DNA of 64,000 nucleotides from Collybiopsis luxurians FD-317 M1 (GCA_000827265.1 KN834813.1:256182-320181), one strand, 5' to 3'. Shown: positions 1-12,401, counted from the first letter of the stretch. Notes: generated by a model from the letters alone, not told the origin. Numbers and translations are program-made.

Positions 1-292
1 ATGACTAAGACGCGGCCTTCGCGACGCGCGTCGACGCGCCAGCCCGTGTGAAAATTGGCACGTGATCGTGTTTCGCACCTTCAGCACTTTCAGTGTCACA
101 AAGCTTTCCCAGATCTTGAACTTCGACTAACGTCTTCCTATTTCAATCTGATATCGTGGCATCCTTACCTCAAATCATCTCGAACGCGATGACTAGAATC
201 ATTTCCAAAAATAACCTGTCGCCGTTTTTGGTATTTTGTTCACCATGGCTCTGACATCACTAGCCGGTAAAGTCTTCTCCGTCTGAACCACC

Positions 293-1494
293 ATGTCCTT
301 GAAGGGAAAACTTGCTCTGATAACTGGTTGCAGGTTTGCCGCTCTTATTTCTCTATCAAATCTCGTATATCTGACCCACATCTCAGTGGAGGCATTGGAG
401 CCGCGACCGCTCTAGCTTTAGCTCGCCAAGGTTGCTCCATCGCAGTCCACTACAACTCCGCCAAAGACAAAGCCCAAAGTCTATCCAAATCCCTCCAAGA
501 AATATCTTCCGACGTCCGTGTTGACATCTTCCAAGCCGACCTATCTGACTATGACGGCGTCCGCCAACTTTACAATCAAGTCGTACAAACGATGGGCCAT
601 CCCGATATCCTGTTCAATAACGCAGGAGCTCTTATCAAGACGATAGGACGTATGGGGAACATGCAGGATGTCAGTATCGAAGAGTTCGAGAAGACTTGGA
701 AGCTTAATGCTGGATCGAGTTATTTGGTACGGGGGGTGGCTGGGAGAGTTCCGCATGTCTGAATTTGATTCGCCTCCCAGCTGACCCAGTTATGCCTACC
801 ACATATGGTTGAACAGAAATACGGACGTGTGATTTTTAACTCGAGGTAAGAATCATTCAGATCCTCGGCCTCTCCGCAATGATATTTATTGCACTTTAGT
901 GTCGCTGCAGGTAAACTCGGCGAAGTATCGACTCCCATCGTAGCTTAAGGATTACTACAGGAACTGGTGGAGTCATCGGACCGCACTATGCGTCCTCGAA
1001 ATCTGCACTACATGGTCTCCTGCATTGGATCGCATCTCGACATTCCAAGGATGGCGTCGTATGTTTTCATCAATCTCTCTCCTCATGCAAGCTGATCCCC
1101 CCTATTGCGTAGACCTGCAACGCCGTTGCCCCCGCTTTAATTGCCGGTGAACACATAACTTTCGAATCCTACAGCCTAGACTGAAAATTGCTCATCTTCC
1201 TCAGACACTGCAATGATGTCAAACCCTACCGACGAAATGCGGGTTAGCCACTCCTTACTTCATCTGCTGGATGCTGTCGTGACATTTCATATTTTGTACA
1301 TAGAAAATGATACCCGTTGGAAGACTGGGAGTACCAGACGAGATTGCATCCGTTGTCGAGCTTTTGGTGACGAATGCGTACATGACGAACAAGGTACGCA
1401 GTTGTGCTCTCCTCCATGACCAACGTTCCTCACATTGTTTCTACTTGGGTAGATTATCGTAGCCGATGGTGGATGGACGGCCAGTGCTTTTTAA
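293..1494 (+). CDS. Short-chain dehydrogenase/reductase (FabG-like), multi-exon
   Basis: NAD(P)-dependent oxidoreductase of the classical SDR family; the substrate cannot be read from sequence. Predicted exons: 293-333, 387-726, 781-845, 900-910, 961-1058, 1113-1146, 1205-1242, 1304-1393 and 1453-1494, all with GT-AG introns. The protein starts MSLKGKLALITG. The dinucleotide-binding motif TGCSGGIG is rebuilt across intron 1, NNAG is in exon 2, the catalytic Ser lies in FNSS, the catalytic pair is YASSK, and the C-terminus IIVADGGWTASAF is the usual SDR ending. Total length, about 250 residues, fits the family. The start was chosen because it lies immediately before the cofactor motif and has a good context (ACCATGT). 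Exon 4 is only 11 nt. The similarity to 3-oxoacyl-ACP reductases is by motif only. Confidence 0.88.
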
Positions 1495-2410
1495 TTTGAG
1501 GTTCGGAAGCGAAACGGGACCCTCGAGTGTAGTACCTAATGCGACTTTCGGCAGTAACAAATTTGTGTATAACAGTCTAACACTCTTCGAACATCAAACG
1601 AGCCATAGGCCATAAGTTAGGCTCTGATGCTTTGTGCCCAGACCGATTCTTGGCGTCCTCAAGCTCTAGCCCACGGTTAAACTCAAAGAGCCAGAGTCGG
1701 AGTCAAAACGCCACGCATCGCGATTTCTTCGTCCAAATGATTGATCTTGCTCTGTTATTCAAAGTAGTTTTTCTTCCGTCTGATCAGGGTTACGATCTAA
1801 ATTGGTCCTGTCCAAGCTGAGGCTACCCTAAACACTTTTCGTTGTTTTCGTAAATACGCAAAAGATCGCTTTCGCCACTGCGCAAAATGCGAAGATGGGG
1901 TAAAAATTTGCTTGATATAGAGTACGAGTCAAAGTTAATTTACGTACGTGGACCATAGGCGAATGGCGATTCCGCGTTTTTAGCGGGGAGGTCCTTGCGA
2001 GTGGGGATGAGGCACGGCGACGACTTGCTGTGTTCCACCCACTCCGCCGTGACCAGGGTCCAGTTCTTCCTATCTCCCACCCCATCCCGAACCTTCGACA
2101 CGCGTCCACCGCAAGAAAGCGCGACAAATTACCCCGAGTCATATAATAACTTATGATACTAGTACCAAATACATTTCACCAAGGCCTTTCCTTAGTTACT
2201 TAGGCCTTATGCCTGACCACATCATCACAAACAAAAGAAAAGAAGTATGACCCAAGATCGAGCCCATTCTCTTCTCTTCTCGCTACTCATTCCACCCCGA
2301 CCCTCTCTAGCAATCCTACTTGCAACCAGCCAACCAACCAACCTCCTCTCAGTACTCCCACTCCCACCCAACCGATCCCACTCATCTCGTCATGCCCACT
2401 CACCCCCTCG
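1495..2410. other. Intergenic, no gene seen
   Basis: Short open frames here (for example 1828-2142 on the minus strand and 2247-2702 on the plus strand) show no family motif. The second is antisense to the 3' exons of the next gene. The region holds the facing 3' flanks of two convergent genes. Confidence 0.5.
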
Positions 2411-3808
2411 TCACTTATCCTCCAAACACATCCACTTTGCGTTATCGATAAACCAAACCTTGCCCATGGGGAGGATGATCGTCTTGAGAGTCGGGCAGGA
2501 TCTATGCCACATTGTGGCGATGTTCTGCTCGCTCTCGTTGGAGACATTGTCCGTCGAGGTGGCGGACATGTATGTCAGATACTACAAGAAAGAGAAAGAG
2601 ATCAGCATTACTGACTCTCTAGACAAGCACGAAGAAACACAGCAGACCTGCAGCGCCTTAAACTTTCTCAACGACGGAGCTAACGCTTCCAATACAGCCT
2701 AAACAAAAAAAAAGTCATAAAAATGAGCTCCCCAACGCGGAAGAAACAAGCCAGTCAATTATCTCACCTCTGAACACTGCGCAAGCAAAATCACAATATG
2801 CAGCGCCTCAAGATCCGGCAACCTCGTCGCGATCTCTTCCAAAAGATATATAGGAGCATTAGGATCAAAACTGATAATGTTCAACCTCTCAATTGACTCT
2901 GACGAAAGCGTCAACACGTCCAGGGACCGACAGACGCAATCCGCGTAGAGCGGCATGGATATCTGCTTGAGAGGTCGGCCGCGGATGATAGATTCCATGA
3001 TATCGGGACCGGCGTGGATCGCCCGGAGACGTGTTAGTCTGGGAAGGGCCTCGGGGGATAGGTGGAATGGGGTGGGGTTGGGGTTGAGGTTGAAGGTGGT
3101 GAGGTTGAATTGAAAATCGGAGGGGTCGGAGTTGAACCCCCGGAGGGTGAGGTCCCGGAGGTTGGGTTGTTTTTCGAGAAATTGAATGAGGGAGTTGTCG
3201 CAGGGGAAGGAGGCGGAAAACCTTTTGAGCTGGAAGATGCAGCTGCTGAGGTTCCAGGGGTGGAAATCGGATGGGACGTCGATGCTGAGGACGGAGAGTA
3301 GGGAGGTGTTGCATAGGGTGCGGAGGGCAAGGAGGTAAGAGTTTCGAGTGATATGGGAAAAGTTTTGCCAGTGGAGTTCGAGAGAGCGAACCAGGATGGC
3401 GAGTCTCGGGTGTTCGGAAAGGGTGCGGAGGCAATTGATGGATTGACGAGGCTTTGTGAGAGTGATGGTATGATAAATGATTCTGACGGCTACGGCGTTC
3501 ATGTGTTTATTTGAGACAGCAACGTGGAGAAGGTCGTTGATATCGTGGACAGAGCGTAGCACGTATTCGAGAATTTCTACTGGAAGGACTGGGTGACGCA
3601 AAGGTGGACGATATACCGAAAATGCATCATCTTCTGAGGAGTTATTCATGAGATGCTGGATCTTTGTGGGTCTAGGACTATCCCCACGTTTCTCTGCTTC
3701 AATAAGAAGACCAGCTTTGCGAGCGTTGAAGCTATCCAGCATAGTTGTAACAGAATTGATCTGTTGGTACACTAGTTCAGCTTGTTGCGCCGCAAATTGG
3801 ACGGCCAT
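2411..3808 (-). CDS. F-box-type protein with LRR-like C-terminal part
   Basis: Probable substrate-recognition protein of an SCF ubiquitin ligase, from a very large Agaricomycete family. The start at 3808 gives MAVQFAAQQAELVYQQ, then a coiled-coil-like stretch, then the F-box-like segment around LPVEILEYVLRSV, then irregular leucine-rich segments (LVRSLELHW, LRDLTLRGF, LEALHIVILL). The frame enters an intron near 2760 (RC donor gtgaga), followed by a small exon (AVLEALAPSLRKFKAL) and a last exon ending in CPTLKTIILPMGKVWF...CLEDK, then TGA at 2411. That W-rich ending is typical of the family and supports the three-exon model. An in-frame upstream Met at 3949 would add about 47 residues; I prefer 3808 because homologous proteins usually open this way. 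Partner and substrate are unknown. Confidence 0.72.
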
Positions 3809-3959
3809 GAAAGAATTTGGGCTGAGCTGCTCAGTGAGCTTGGAAAAAGACAATGAGATGGGTGTAACGCACCGGTTTGACCAGGTATTATTGAAGAGAC
3901 CTGCTGATGTGAATAACCGCCCGCCAAAATTAGAGCGCTTATTGAACACTAAGCGCCGT

Positions 3960-4560
3960 CACGGCTTGTCCTCTTACTTCCATCACTGCGTACCGCAGCC
4001 TTCCATACCGAATCAGTGTTTACCTGAATCGTCACTGCAATTAGTTGTGTCCTTTCGTCCTTTATCGACAAGTAGTCCTACAGAATTACTCTGAACACAA
4101 GCTCATCCAGGAAGCTCAACTTCTCGAAAGCGAATGCATCCAGATGGAAGCCGATATCAGTCAACTTCAACGTGCAACCGATGCCCTGAAAATGTAACCT
4201 CAATATGATACCGACAAGTTGGTGATTCACCGCAATCAATTTTTGCGAATCGTAGATCAAGTGAGAATAACTCGCAAACGAGTGTCGTATCCTTCTAGGC
4301 GCGTATAATCAGTTCTCATGACGATATCGAACTGCGAGCCGCCATATAGAATTGGAAATATGGGTATGCTGTTTCGAATGATCGAAAATTTACCATTCGT
4401 GACCGCGAAGGAACACGACTGGTTTAATTCCGTCTTCGCTAATCTCCACACCCGTTATATTTTATACCGACTCTACCGTAAGCTCCTCTGGCATTCATTG
4501 ATTATTCAAGGTCTACTGGTCCGTGATATTCGCTTAGAAGGGGGTCCAGATGAGAAAAAA
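3960..4560 (+). pseudogene. Possible relic of an F-box-type gene
   Basis: The plus strand around 4090-4195 encodes a short amphipathic coiled coil (HKLIQEAQLLESECIQMEA, then ISQLQRATDALK). This resembles the N-terminal coiled coil of Agaricomycete F-box proteins, but a stop follows at once and no F-box comes after it. The remaining frames to 4560 are short and unrelated. I read it as a decayed fragment; it could also be chance. Confidence 0.25.
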
Positions 4561-4659
4561 AAATAACTTTAAAAAAATATTTAAGTGCGCAATTATTCGG
4601 TAAGTACTCAAACAACTATTTTGGCGAATGAAAAGAGTGTAGGACATGACGGAGATTCG

Positions 4660-6289
4660 TCACGGCATCGGCGTGTCTGGCGGAGGTACGACTAGTATAC
4701 GAGCATCGTGGGCTTGTAATTGGACAGTGGTTATATGCGAAGTATAAAGGCCTGAATTTGCGATCTTATGAAGGTTGAAAATGAGCCGCGACATCATGGT
4801 AACGGATATACTGCACAGAGTGAACATATCAAGACTTGATAGTTGAGCCAAAGGAAATTATTAGATATTTACCTGCTGGCAAAAGTGGTTAATGACCCCC
4901 GTAGGTATGGCTAGGTTGTAAATAAAGCATCAGCTGTTGTGAAATTTTCTGAGAGCTATGTCGAGTATACCAAAGGATACTGAAACAACTTCATTTCAGA
5001 GTCTGCAGTTGAAACAAGTAAAATTGACACTCACGTAGAATGTTGAAATATTGATCTGTAAGAGGGTTTGAGAACGTTATTCTGAGAGAAAGAAGTGCTC
5101 TGGTACTGACTGCATTTGCAATAGCCATCCCACTTCAAACGCGAGGGGAAAATCTAAGTTTAGCTAGGCCCATCTACGCATCATCAAGGGACTCACGCAA
5201 AATACAAAGAGCCTACAAGGTCGGAAGATATGAGAATATTTTAATTTTTACTGAAAACCTTAGTTCCTTACCATCGCGAAGAATAATGACAACCAAAGAT
5301 ACCCTGAGTCGTCTGATGATACGGAGTTCGTGGCGGGTTTGGTAGGCCCTATGGAGGGTCATGGCAAATAGTATCAAATCATACAGAAATAACGCCTCCC
5401 AAGCAGCCGCAACATCTACCAAGCAGGGTGAGATAATTGAGGCTTAGTATGCGCGCACGGCAACGTACGAGCAGATCTGTATTGCAATTACTAGGAATTC
5501 CATGTAAAGTGAGAGGTGAGATAGATACGCACGTAACGAACGACATTTCCGTATTGCATCCCATGGAGGTCTCATCCGAATGTTTTGATTGGCCAGAGAA
5601 TGTTAAAAACTACGACGAGTACCATTAAAAAAAAGCTTCTGGATATTGGACGAGGGGTACTTACAATCGATAGAGCCATCAATATGGTAAAAATGGAAAG
5701 CAGAACAGCAAGGACGAGCTTACTGGAACGGTACAAGACGTAGACACGGATAGTGAGAAGCACTGGAGTTCGAACGAGGTCATTTTAGTTTCTAAAATCA
5801 TGCAATGGGTCTTACGGGCAACTATGACTTGCATCGCGACGAGCAGGACCTGGTGGAATGTATTCAACGGCTGACAGCTGACAAAATTGTCGATTTGTAA
5901 TTGACACAATTCGAAAGCAGAGTCCCGCACCTCTGTTACTTGAAAGATTAGTTAAAATTTGGAGTAAAAGGAAGAGAACTGACTGATTCAGGAAGGTGGC
6001 TGGAGAAGAACGATACGGTCATGACAATGTTCACCAATACTGCCAAGTATCGATTGAGGAAGAAAAGCATTGTACTTGCGCGCACTGGACGTTTCCACAA
6101 ATATTGGACTTCATCCGCTGCAAAAATCATCAACAAGTTGAGCGAGTACCAACAGTATGATTTTACGTACGGAGCGTCAGCAGGTGGTCCCAGAATAAGA
6201 AGGCTGAAGGCCGTTGTGAAATCAAGCCGGATTGAAAGACAGGAACTTGACAGGAACATACTTATGGAGAATAGACGACAATAGCTCAC
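4660..6289 (-). CDS. DUF6533-type multi-pass membrane protein
   Basis: Integral membrane protein of a family abundant in Agaricomycetes; function unknown. Reading the minus strand, the first exon has the DUF6533 signature ADEVQYLWKRP...LFFLNRYLAV. Later exons give a TM segment ending FHQVLLVAMQVI, then LLTIRVYVLYRSSKLVLAVL, then AAWEALFLYDLILFAMTLHRA, then VVIILRDG followed by SLYFA, and a last exon with ISVTMMSRLIFNLHK ending in TGA at 4660. The order matches the usual seven-helix layout. At least six short introns are needed. The 5' end is uncertain: the Met at 6289 is the upstream limit of the open frame and no better start is obvious. Confidence 0.72.
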
Positions 6290-8844
6290 TATACGTCTGT
6301 ATTGAAGATTGTTTTAATCAAAATTGAATTATAAGAACATTCAAGGACGCACTCTTGCTCTGCTACCGAGACTTGTTGAGCAATGGTCAAATTCATAGCT
6401 TGCTGGTGCTTCGTTTGGAAGAATCAGTGTGTCGAGAGCTCTAGCTTAAGCGTTCTTATAAATTACATCTCTGTATTTGTCTAAGTGCCGAGTGCCGTCC
6501 AGATTGACCCGGGCTATCAGTGGCAATGGCAGTTGGCTCGCGCAGGGGCCAACTGGATTCCTAAAACACTCCAATCCCTTTGTCCGTGGATGCTCTGCCT
6601 ATAGATGAAAAATATTTACTGTATGAAAGGACAATCATCACTACCTCTACAGCAGAGTACTCAGAGAAAGAGGCCATATCCTCTTTGTTTGGTTTTTTCA
6701 TGTACTTACTCTCAAAAAGTCGAAATTTACTGATACGAGTGCCGAGAACATATAGCGGGCAATAAGCTGTATCTTCTTTTTGATCATCTCTGATTATGAG
6801 CGGAACTCGAGTGAGGGCAACCTTAGACGCAGTTTTTTTCGAGTCACTCTAGTACCTGAGGTTTACTTCCTGGACTCGTACTAGTCCCTGGCGCCAAATT
6901 GTGATATGATAGACAGATAGGACTAGATAGGTGTATCATTCTCTTGGTATGCCATTAAACTATTGATACACACGGACTGGCTCACTGAGGCCCACTGGCT
7001 TCAAAGTCTCTACCTTCCCCAACTTCATGCATCTCATATAATTTCTTTCTCTCGTGACGTCCCAGCAGCTCGGATAGTCACATCAAAGCCTGGTGCGAAA
7101 CAAATAAAGAGGCGTTCGCGCCTCCAAGATAGGCCGACTGAGGGAATTGTGCCACTCAGCGGCATCCGGAGCGGATCAATTAGCAGGGCCTTTCAGGCCC
7201 TGGGCGCTGACTTGTTTGTCTAAAGATTCGGATTCCTGTTAAAAAGTCACTCCTCAGACCTGCATAGGATGACGATTCGGAATAATAGGGCTGTAGCGTT
7301 AGTAGGTGGTGACGGCGATGCAAAGGCTCAATGTGCCTGAACTCGACAGTTCGCGTCCTTACTTGAGTACTGAGCCCGGCTGTGAGTGGCGTGTACCTAT
7401 TGTGACATTTACTTATTATTATTATCATCGTCAATGTATATCGTAGGGTGCTTCTTGTTGGAGACTACGTCGTTCATGCGATGTCGAACTCCTCTTGAAT
7501 GTAGAGATAGAGAACTTCATGTTTGGGACAAAGAGTGCTTCCACAGAATTGCCGTCTGATCCGAGACGCATGGAGGCGCCCGACAAAGGCGTCTGGGGAA
7601 ATCTGGCGCTGATAATTCGCAGCAGTTTTCTTCATATCTTCTTCAGCTATCCCGGGATTTTGCTGTGTCTTTTAATTGAATGCTCGCCAACCATATGGAC
7701 CCGAACTCTTCACTGCGACTTTGAAATGGAACATGCTCGCGTCGTTGTTTTTTTTCGTTTCTTTTCTTTCTGGTGCTTGTGCTAGTTGAATGTCATCCGC
7801 GCGCGGATAGTTTGTGAAGTTCTATAATGTACTCGAAAATCTCACGTTCACAGCTTCTAATTCTGTCTTTAGAGCCTGAAGCTTCTTGACAGAATTGCGT
7901 GCTGAAGCATGTCAAGCATTAACCGGGTCCAACTTTCCCGATATTGATAGAAACGCGTCGTAGTACGTCGCAGCCACTTCCATCGTCTTGACTGGAGCTT
8001 TCGATATCCTTTTACTTCGGGAGAACAATGTACTATTGCAACGAACGAACGTTTCAAACTATTTCAGTGGTGCACAATTCAGTCTTTTCTTGTCGAAACA
8101 AACTTGGAAATTAGTTTCCTATGTCAGATATAACTGTCCATACACTTCAACACCTGATGCCATCGCTTTTCGTAACGCCGAACTTCCAATTTTCACGCCT
8201 GAACTCGCAGGAGACTACCGCATTACTGGAACGGTGGATACTTTCGACGTGCCAAATACTTCCTTTCTATGCTTCATGAAAAGCGTGATCATATGTACAT
8301 CCCAAGCGGTGGAGTATCAACTCAATTGCTCTTTTGGTGCAACAACTGAACCTTCGTACTCGGCCGTTTGTAAACAATGAGGCATTTTGCTGCGGTACCC
8401 ACACCAATGTGACGGAATGCGCTATAGAGCCACCGAATCAGAGTCTCGTCTTGATAGCCCGTACGTACTATAGCTATATACTCTGAATTTGGTTTATTGA
8501 CCAAGACTTTTTAGGCTACTTGTTTTCGACATTCCGAAGTACGCTGAAAAGGCGCTGACCCCGGGCATATTAATCACAATCTTAGGTCTTTGTGTGAGAA
8601 CTTTACCCTCCGGTTGGACACTTCTTCTCCCAGGAAGGGTATCATTCAACACTTCGTTCCCTGCTGCTTTTCCTTACCGGTGAGATTTTTCTCAAGCTGA
8701 TGACGTCCCAACTCAGTCGAATGATTCCTTCTCGACTATATACCTTCACTGCCACATACCTGCAGGTTGTTCAAATACCCTTTGTCATGAGGCAATTTGC
8801 CCGTACCACTTTCTCTTCTTGTTACTTCTCGCGCTCTTAGCATC
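6290..8844. other. Intergenic, no recognised gene
   Basis: Open frames at 6963-7223, 7495-7785 and 7988-8380 on the plus strand have no recognisable domain. The longest (130 codons, 7988-8380) reads like ordinary protein but I could not place it. A perfect hairpin lies at 7184-7202 and a 14-bp GC palindrome at 7795-7808. Confidence 0.4.
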
Positions 8845-9886
8845 ATGATGCATTTTCTAACTCTCGCATGCCTTGGGCTCGCTACTCTTGTCCAGGCCCA
8901 AAACCAAGTATGTAGCTTTCTCCCTCAATTTTGCAGAAATACATTCTTACAGTAGACGGTTGGACGTCTTTTAGACCGTGCAGGTGCAAGTAGGCGGCAC
9001 TGAGAATGAAGCGAACGGTGGATTGTACCAGTTCAACCCCAACACTTTTAACGCAACGAACGGAAGCGTAATTACTTTCGAGTTTACTGGAAACCCTGGA
9101 AATCATAGGTAAATGCTCGCTTATTCCAATAATACTGAGCTCAAAACTTACTGGTTTTTTAACGTAATAGTATCACTCAGAGTAAGCCATGATTATTTTC
9201 CTACGCCATTCTATATCCTTAACTATCCAAGGCTCTTTTTCATCTCCATGTCAGCCACTGGACGGCGGATTCGACTCTGGTTGGGTGCTCATTCCTAACA
9301 ATGGGGTTTCTCCTGTTCCGCAGTGGAATTTGACCATCACAGATGATTCGAAACGTTCGTAGATCAATAAACCCATTCTTTCGACTTTCTAAACTAACCT
9401 GCATGTCGCTAGCTATTTGGTTCTTCTGTAAACAATCCCTTCCTATATTCCATTGTCCAGCTGGTGAGTATCGCTTTGGGTGAATAGACAGTATGTTTCA
9501 CAACTCCATTAGGTATGGTCGGAGCCATCAATGCACCCACCAGCGGTTCCAACACATTCCAAAACTACGTAACCAATGCAAGACAGCAACAATCCTCTGG
9601 GGTATGTCCCTTTCCTGTAGTTCCTTTCCGCATCTTCCCGTTCACTGATCTTTTTACACAGCAAGGAATTGGTTTCCTAGTTGGACAGGGAGCTTCGGCG
9701 TCAGCAGTGCCTAGTCCGCTCCCCAATGGTGTCACCTTGTTCGGTACCCCATCCAGTGGGTCGGCGACTTCTGCTTCCACCAGCTCTTCGTCCTCCTCGT
9801 CCTCCTCGTCCTCCGCAGGACATATGGTGCAATCTAACTCTCTTGTCGCCCTTCTTGCTGCGCTGATGGGTATCGCTCTGGCTTAA
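8845..9886 (+). CDS. Secreted GPI-anchored cupredoxin (extracellular serine-rich protein)
   Basis: Small cell-surface blue-copper-like protein. Exon 1 encodes a signal peptide (MMHFLTLACLGLATLVQAQ). Later exons give the cupredoxin fold: VQVGGTENEANGG, then FEFTGNPGNHSITQ, GGFDSGW, PIWFFCKQSLPIFHCPAG and MVGAINAP. The likely type-1 copper ligands are His in GNHS, Cys in FFCKQ, His in FHC and Met in MVGAI. After an exon ending near QQQSSG, the last exon has a Ser/Thr-rich stalk (a run of about eleven Ser encoded by a TCC/TCG repeat) and a hydrophobic tail ALLAALMGIALA, consistent with a GPI-attachment signal. Six introns of roughly 50-80 nt separate the exons. The start is the first of two adjacent Met codons. 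Confidence 0.85.
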
Positions 9887-10112
9887 ATGAACCTTGAGAA
9901 TCATGTCTCCCTGCTATGTGACACAAGACTGTCGAGCATGATAGTTCCGACCAAATCTAACCTAGTCCGGGTTTCCATTTGCTAGTGTACATATATACTT
10001 AAGTATTCTTCCAAAATTGATCAATTTTACTGTTTGAAGTTCTACAGACGGATGTCACAATTTACGGAAGGTCTTACATATGTCCGCGGAAATACGTTTG
10101 CCAATATGCCTC

Positions 10113-12325
10113 CTAGGGCGGCGCGTCTCGAAACCCCAAAACCCTTTGATAAAACTCGAACTCCCTCTCAAAGGCATCACACAGCGTCTCTTTCATCCTT
10201 AATCCATGTCCTTCTCCAGGATACAACTTGTATTCGACTATCCCTCCACGCTTCTTAACACTCTCATAAAGTATTTCCGCCTGCTCCTTCGGTACTACTC
10301 TGTCTTTCTCTCCTTGTAGAATTAATAAAGGACAATCGATTCTGTCAAAGTGATTGATCGGAGATACGGCCTTCAAAGGCTCTGTATTGGTCGGGGAGCC
10401 TCCTGCAAGCAAAAACATGTACTGGCTTTCAAACTTATGTATATCCCTCACCAGCCTCTCCACATCGACGACAGCGAACAGCGATGTCGCGGCTGCGAAA
10501 ATTTGCGGGTTGGAACTATTAGATAGACAGTTAAGAAGTGTAAATCCGCCAGCGGAACTACCTCGAATGACGATGCGGCGGGGATCGATGAGAGAATAAG
10601 GAGGGTTTGAGAGTATTTGCGCAGCTGCGATACAATCCTCGACGTCGACTTTGCCCCATTGCTGTTTGAGACGGTCCATGTAGGCTTTGCCGTATCCGGT
10701 ACTGCCCCCGTAGTTGACATCAAGCCTGAGAAGATACGTAAGACAAATAGAACTATGCAGCGTATGGAAGTAGAGACTTGCCAGGCGAAACCACGAGAAG
10801 TCCAAAATTGAGTCTTCCAGAACAGGCCGTGGGACATCATATCTTTGAATACAAAAAAAACAGATCAAGCGTCAGCGCTCGTTTGCGCAGGAGAAAAATG
10901 CAAATGTACTTGTCGGACCTCCATGAGCATATAAAATGCATGGTGGTTTCTCCCCGTCGATGCTCGAGCCTGCATACGCAGGATTGTGAGGTGAATAGTA
11001 GATAACCTGCAGGGGTTCATCGTTCAGAGGAACTTTCAATGTCATTCCTTGCGGAATGGAGACAAGCGAAGCATCAAAGAACTTTCTGTTGACTTCATCT
11101 GACATAGTATTGAGAGACGTGAAAGAAGCTTGGTCCGTATCCATCATCGAACCGATGATGACCTTTTGAGACTCGTCGACTTTGCTTCCCAAAAATGCAA
11201 ACTGGCCCTGGGATCTTGAAACCGTGCGCACAGATTCCACAACGACATATGGGCTTTGAACCTCCTGCCTCTCCCCAGTCCCGAGATCGACTCTATACAA
11301 GATTGACCTCCCGTCCCTGAAGGCTTTGAATACAGCTACTTTACCGTCTTCGTCGACGATAGCATAAGGGAAATAGCACATTAGCCACATGGCGCTGCCG
11401 AAGTCCTCGTTGACAGGGGAAGAAAATACCGGTGAGGCTTTCTCGGTAGACACGCTGTACGTCCAAGGGTTGATGAATCCAGAAACATCAGACACAAAAC
11501 ATAGCGTGTCCATGTTTACCCAGGAGATGTATCCGTTCGAGCCTTCGTCTGCTACGGTGGTGCTATTCGAAAAAGCGACTTCACTGCTGGTATTGACAGT
11601 AATATCAACGAGGGAAGTCGTTGAAGTATCCTAGGGCATGTTAGGATGGTTCCAGTGTTGAAACGCGAGCTTTGAACCATCCGGGGAGAACCTTGGAAGG
11701 GCGTAAAAGTCAGCTCCAGATATAAGAGGCACGATAGTCTTTGCTTCGGCATCAATAATGACCAGTGTATTCGTTACCGTCAATGGCGAGTCGATGGTAT
11801 GATCCTCGAGGACAGAAACGAGGAATTGAGGGTGAACGGGATGAATGTCAAAGCCGCATATCGAAATGCCTTGTTCTCTGCAGATCCAGTTAATACCTGC
11901 TTGATGACCGAAAGAGGGTGAACTTACCAGGTGTAACGGCCTCTGGCTGACTGCCCTCTTTCACGCCAATCTTGTATACCCGATTGTCGGCGAAATTAGA
12001 ATAATATGCGACTCCATCGTGCACGATCGCCGCCGCGCCTCCGTATTCATGAACTCCAGACCGTACATTGACGTCCTTTGGTACAATTTCGCATCCTGTG
12101 AGAGATTCTACCAGTACGCAACGTCCTTTGTCTGCAGGACGGCCTTCAAGATGATACACGACAGAAGTTACAGCATCCACGATAATATCATCAATTGAAG
12201 TTGACTGAACAGGGAAATTGGTTCAATGAAATGGCAGTAACGGAAGAAGAGATACTCACGCTGCCGGAGACACGTTCGGCAATAATGGGAGATTTCCAAG
12301 TACCGTACGGAGCCCTTCCGCTCAT
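10113..12325 (-). pseudogene. S9C prolyl-oligopeptidase-type peptidase with an in-frame stop
   Basis: Serine peptidase of the acylaminoacyl-/dipeptidyl-peptidase group: beta-propeller followed by an alpha/beta-hydrolase domain. It starts MSGRAPYGTWKSPI at 12325. Propeller exons follow (GVHEYGGAAAIVHDG, GFDIHPVHP, ALPRFSPDGSKLAFQHW), then the hydrolase domain with HGGPT, NYGGSTGYG, the nucleophile Ser in GSSAGG, the acid Asp in GEKDRVVP and His in GEGHGL. It ends in TAG at 10113. All catalytic residues are intact, but the conserved motif HWNHPNMPWD reads HWNHPNMP-stop-D: TAG at 11631-11633 where TGG is expected, with an open frame on both sides. The intron that joins FAW to LDV begins with GC (10781-10780). 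It lies 76 bp downstream of the next gene in the same direction. Either a young pseudogene, readthrough, or a sequence error. Confidence 0.8.
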
Positions 12326-12401
12326 CGTGGTTCCAGCTAGGAGAAAACTGGTTTGAATCTTGTGCAAGCTACTAGTACATATAGAATAAACAACTAATGT
12401 A

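Noticed and set aside
2247..2702. 151-codon plus-strand open frame
   Set aside because: It lies antisense to the spliced 3' exons of the F-box-type gene, whose minus-strand reading gives a family-typical C-terminus.
7988..8380. 130-codon plus-strand frame that reads like protein
   Set aside because: No signal peptide, domain motif or sensible splice partners; I could not assign it to a family.
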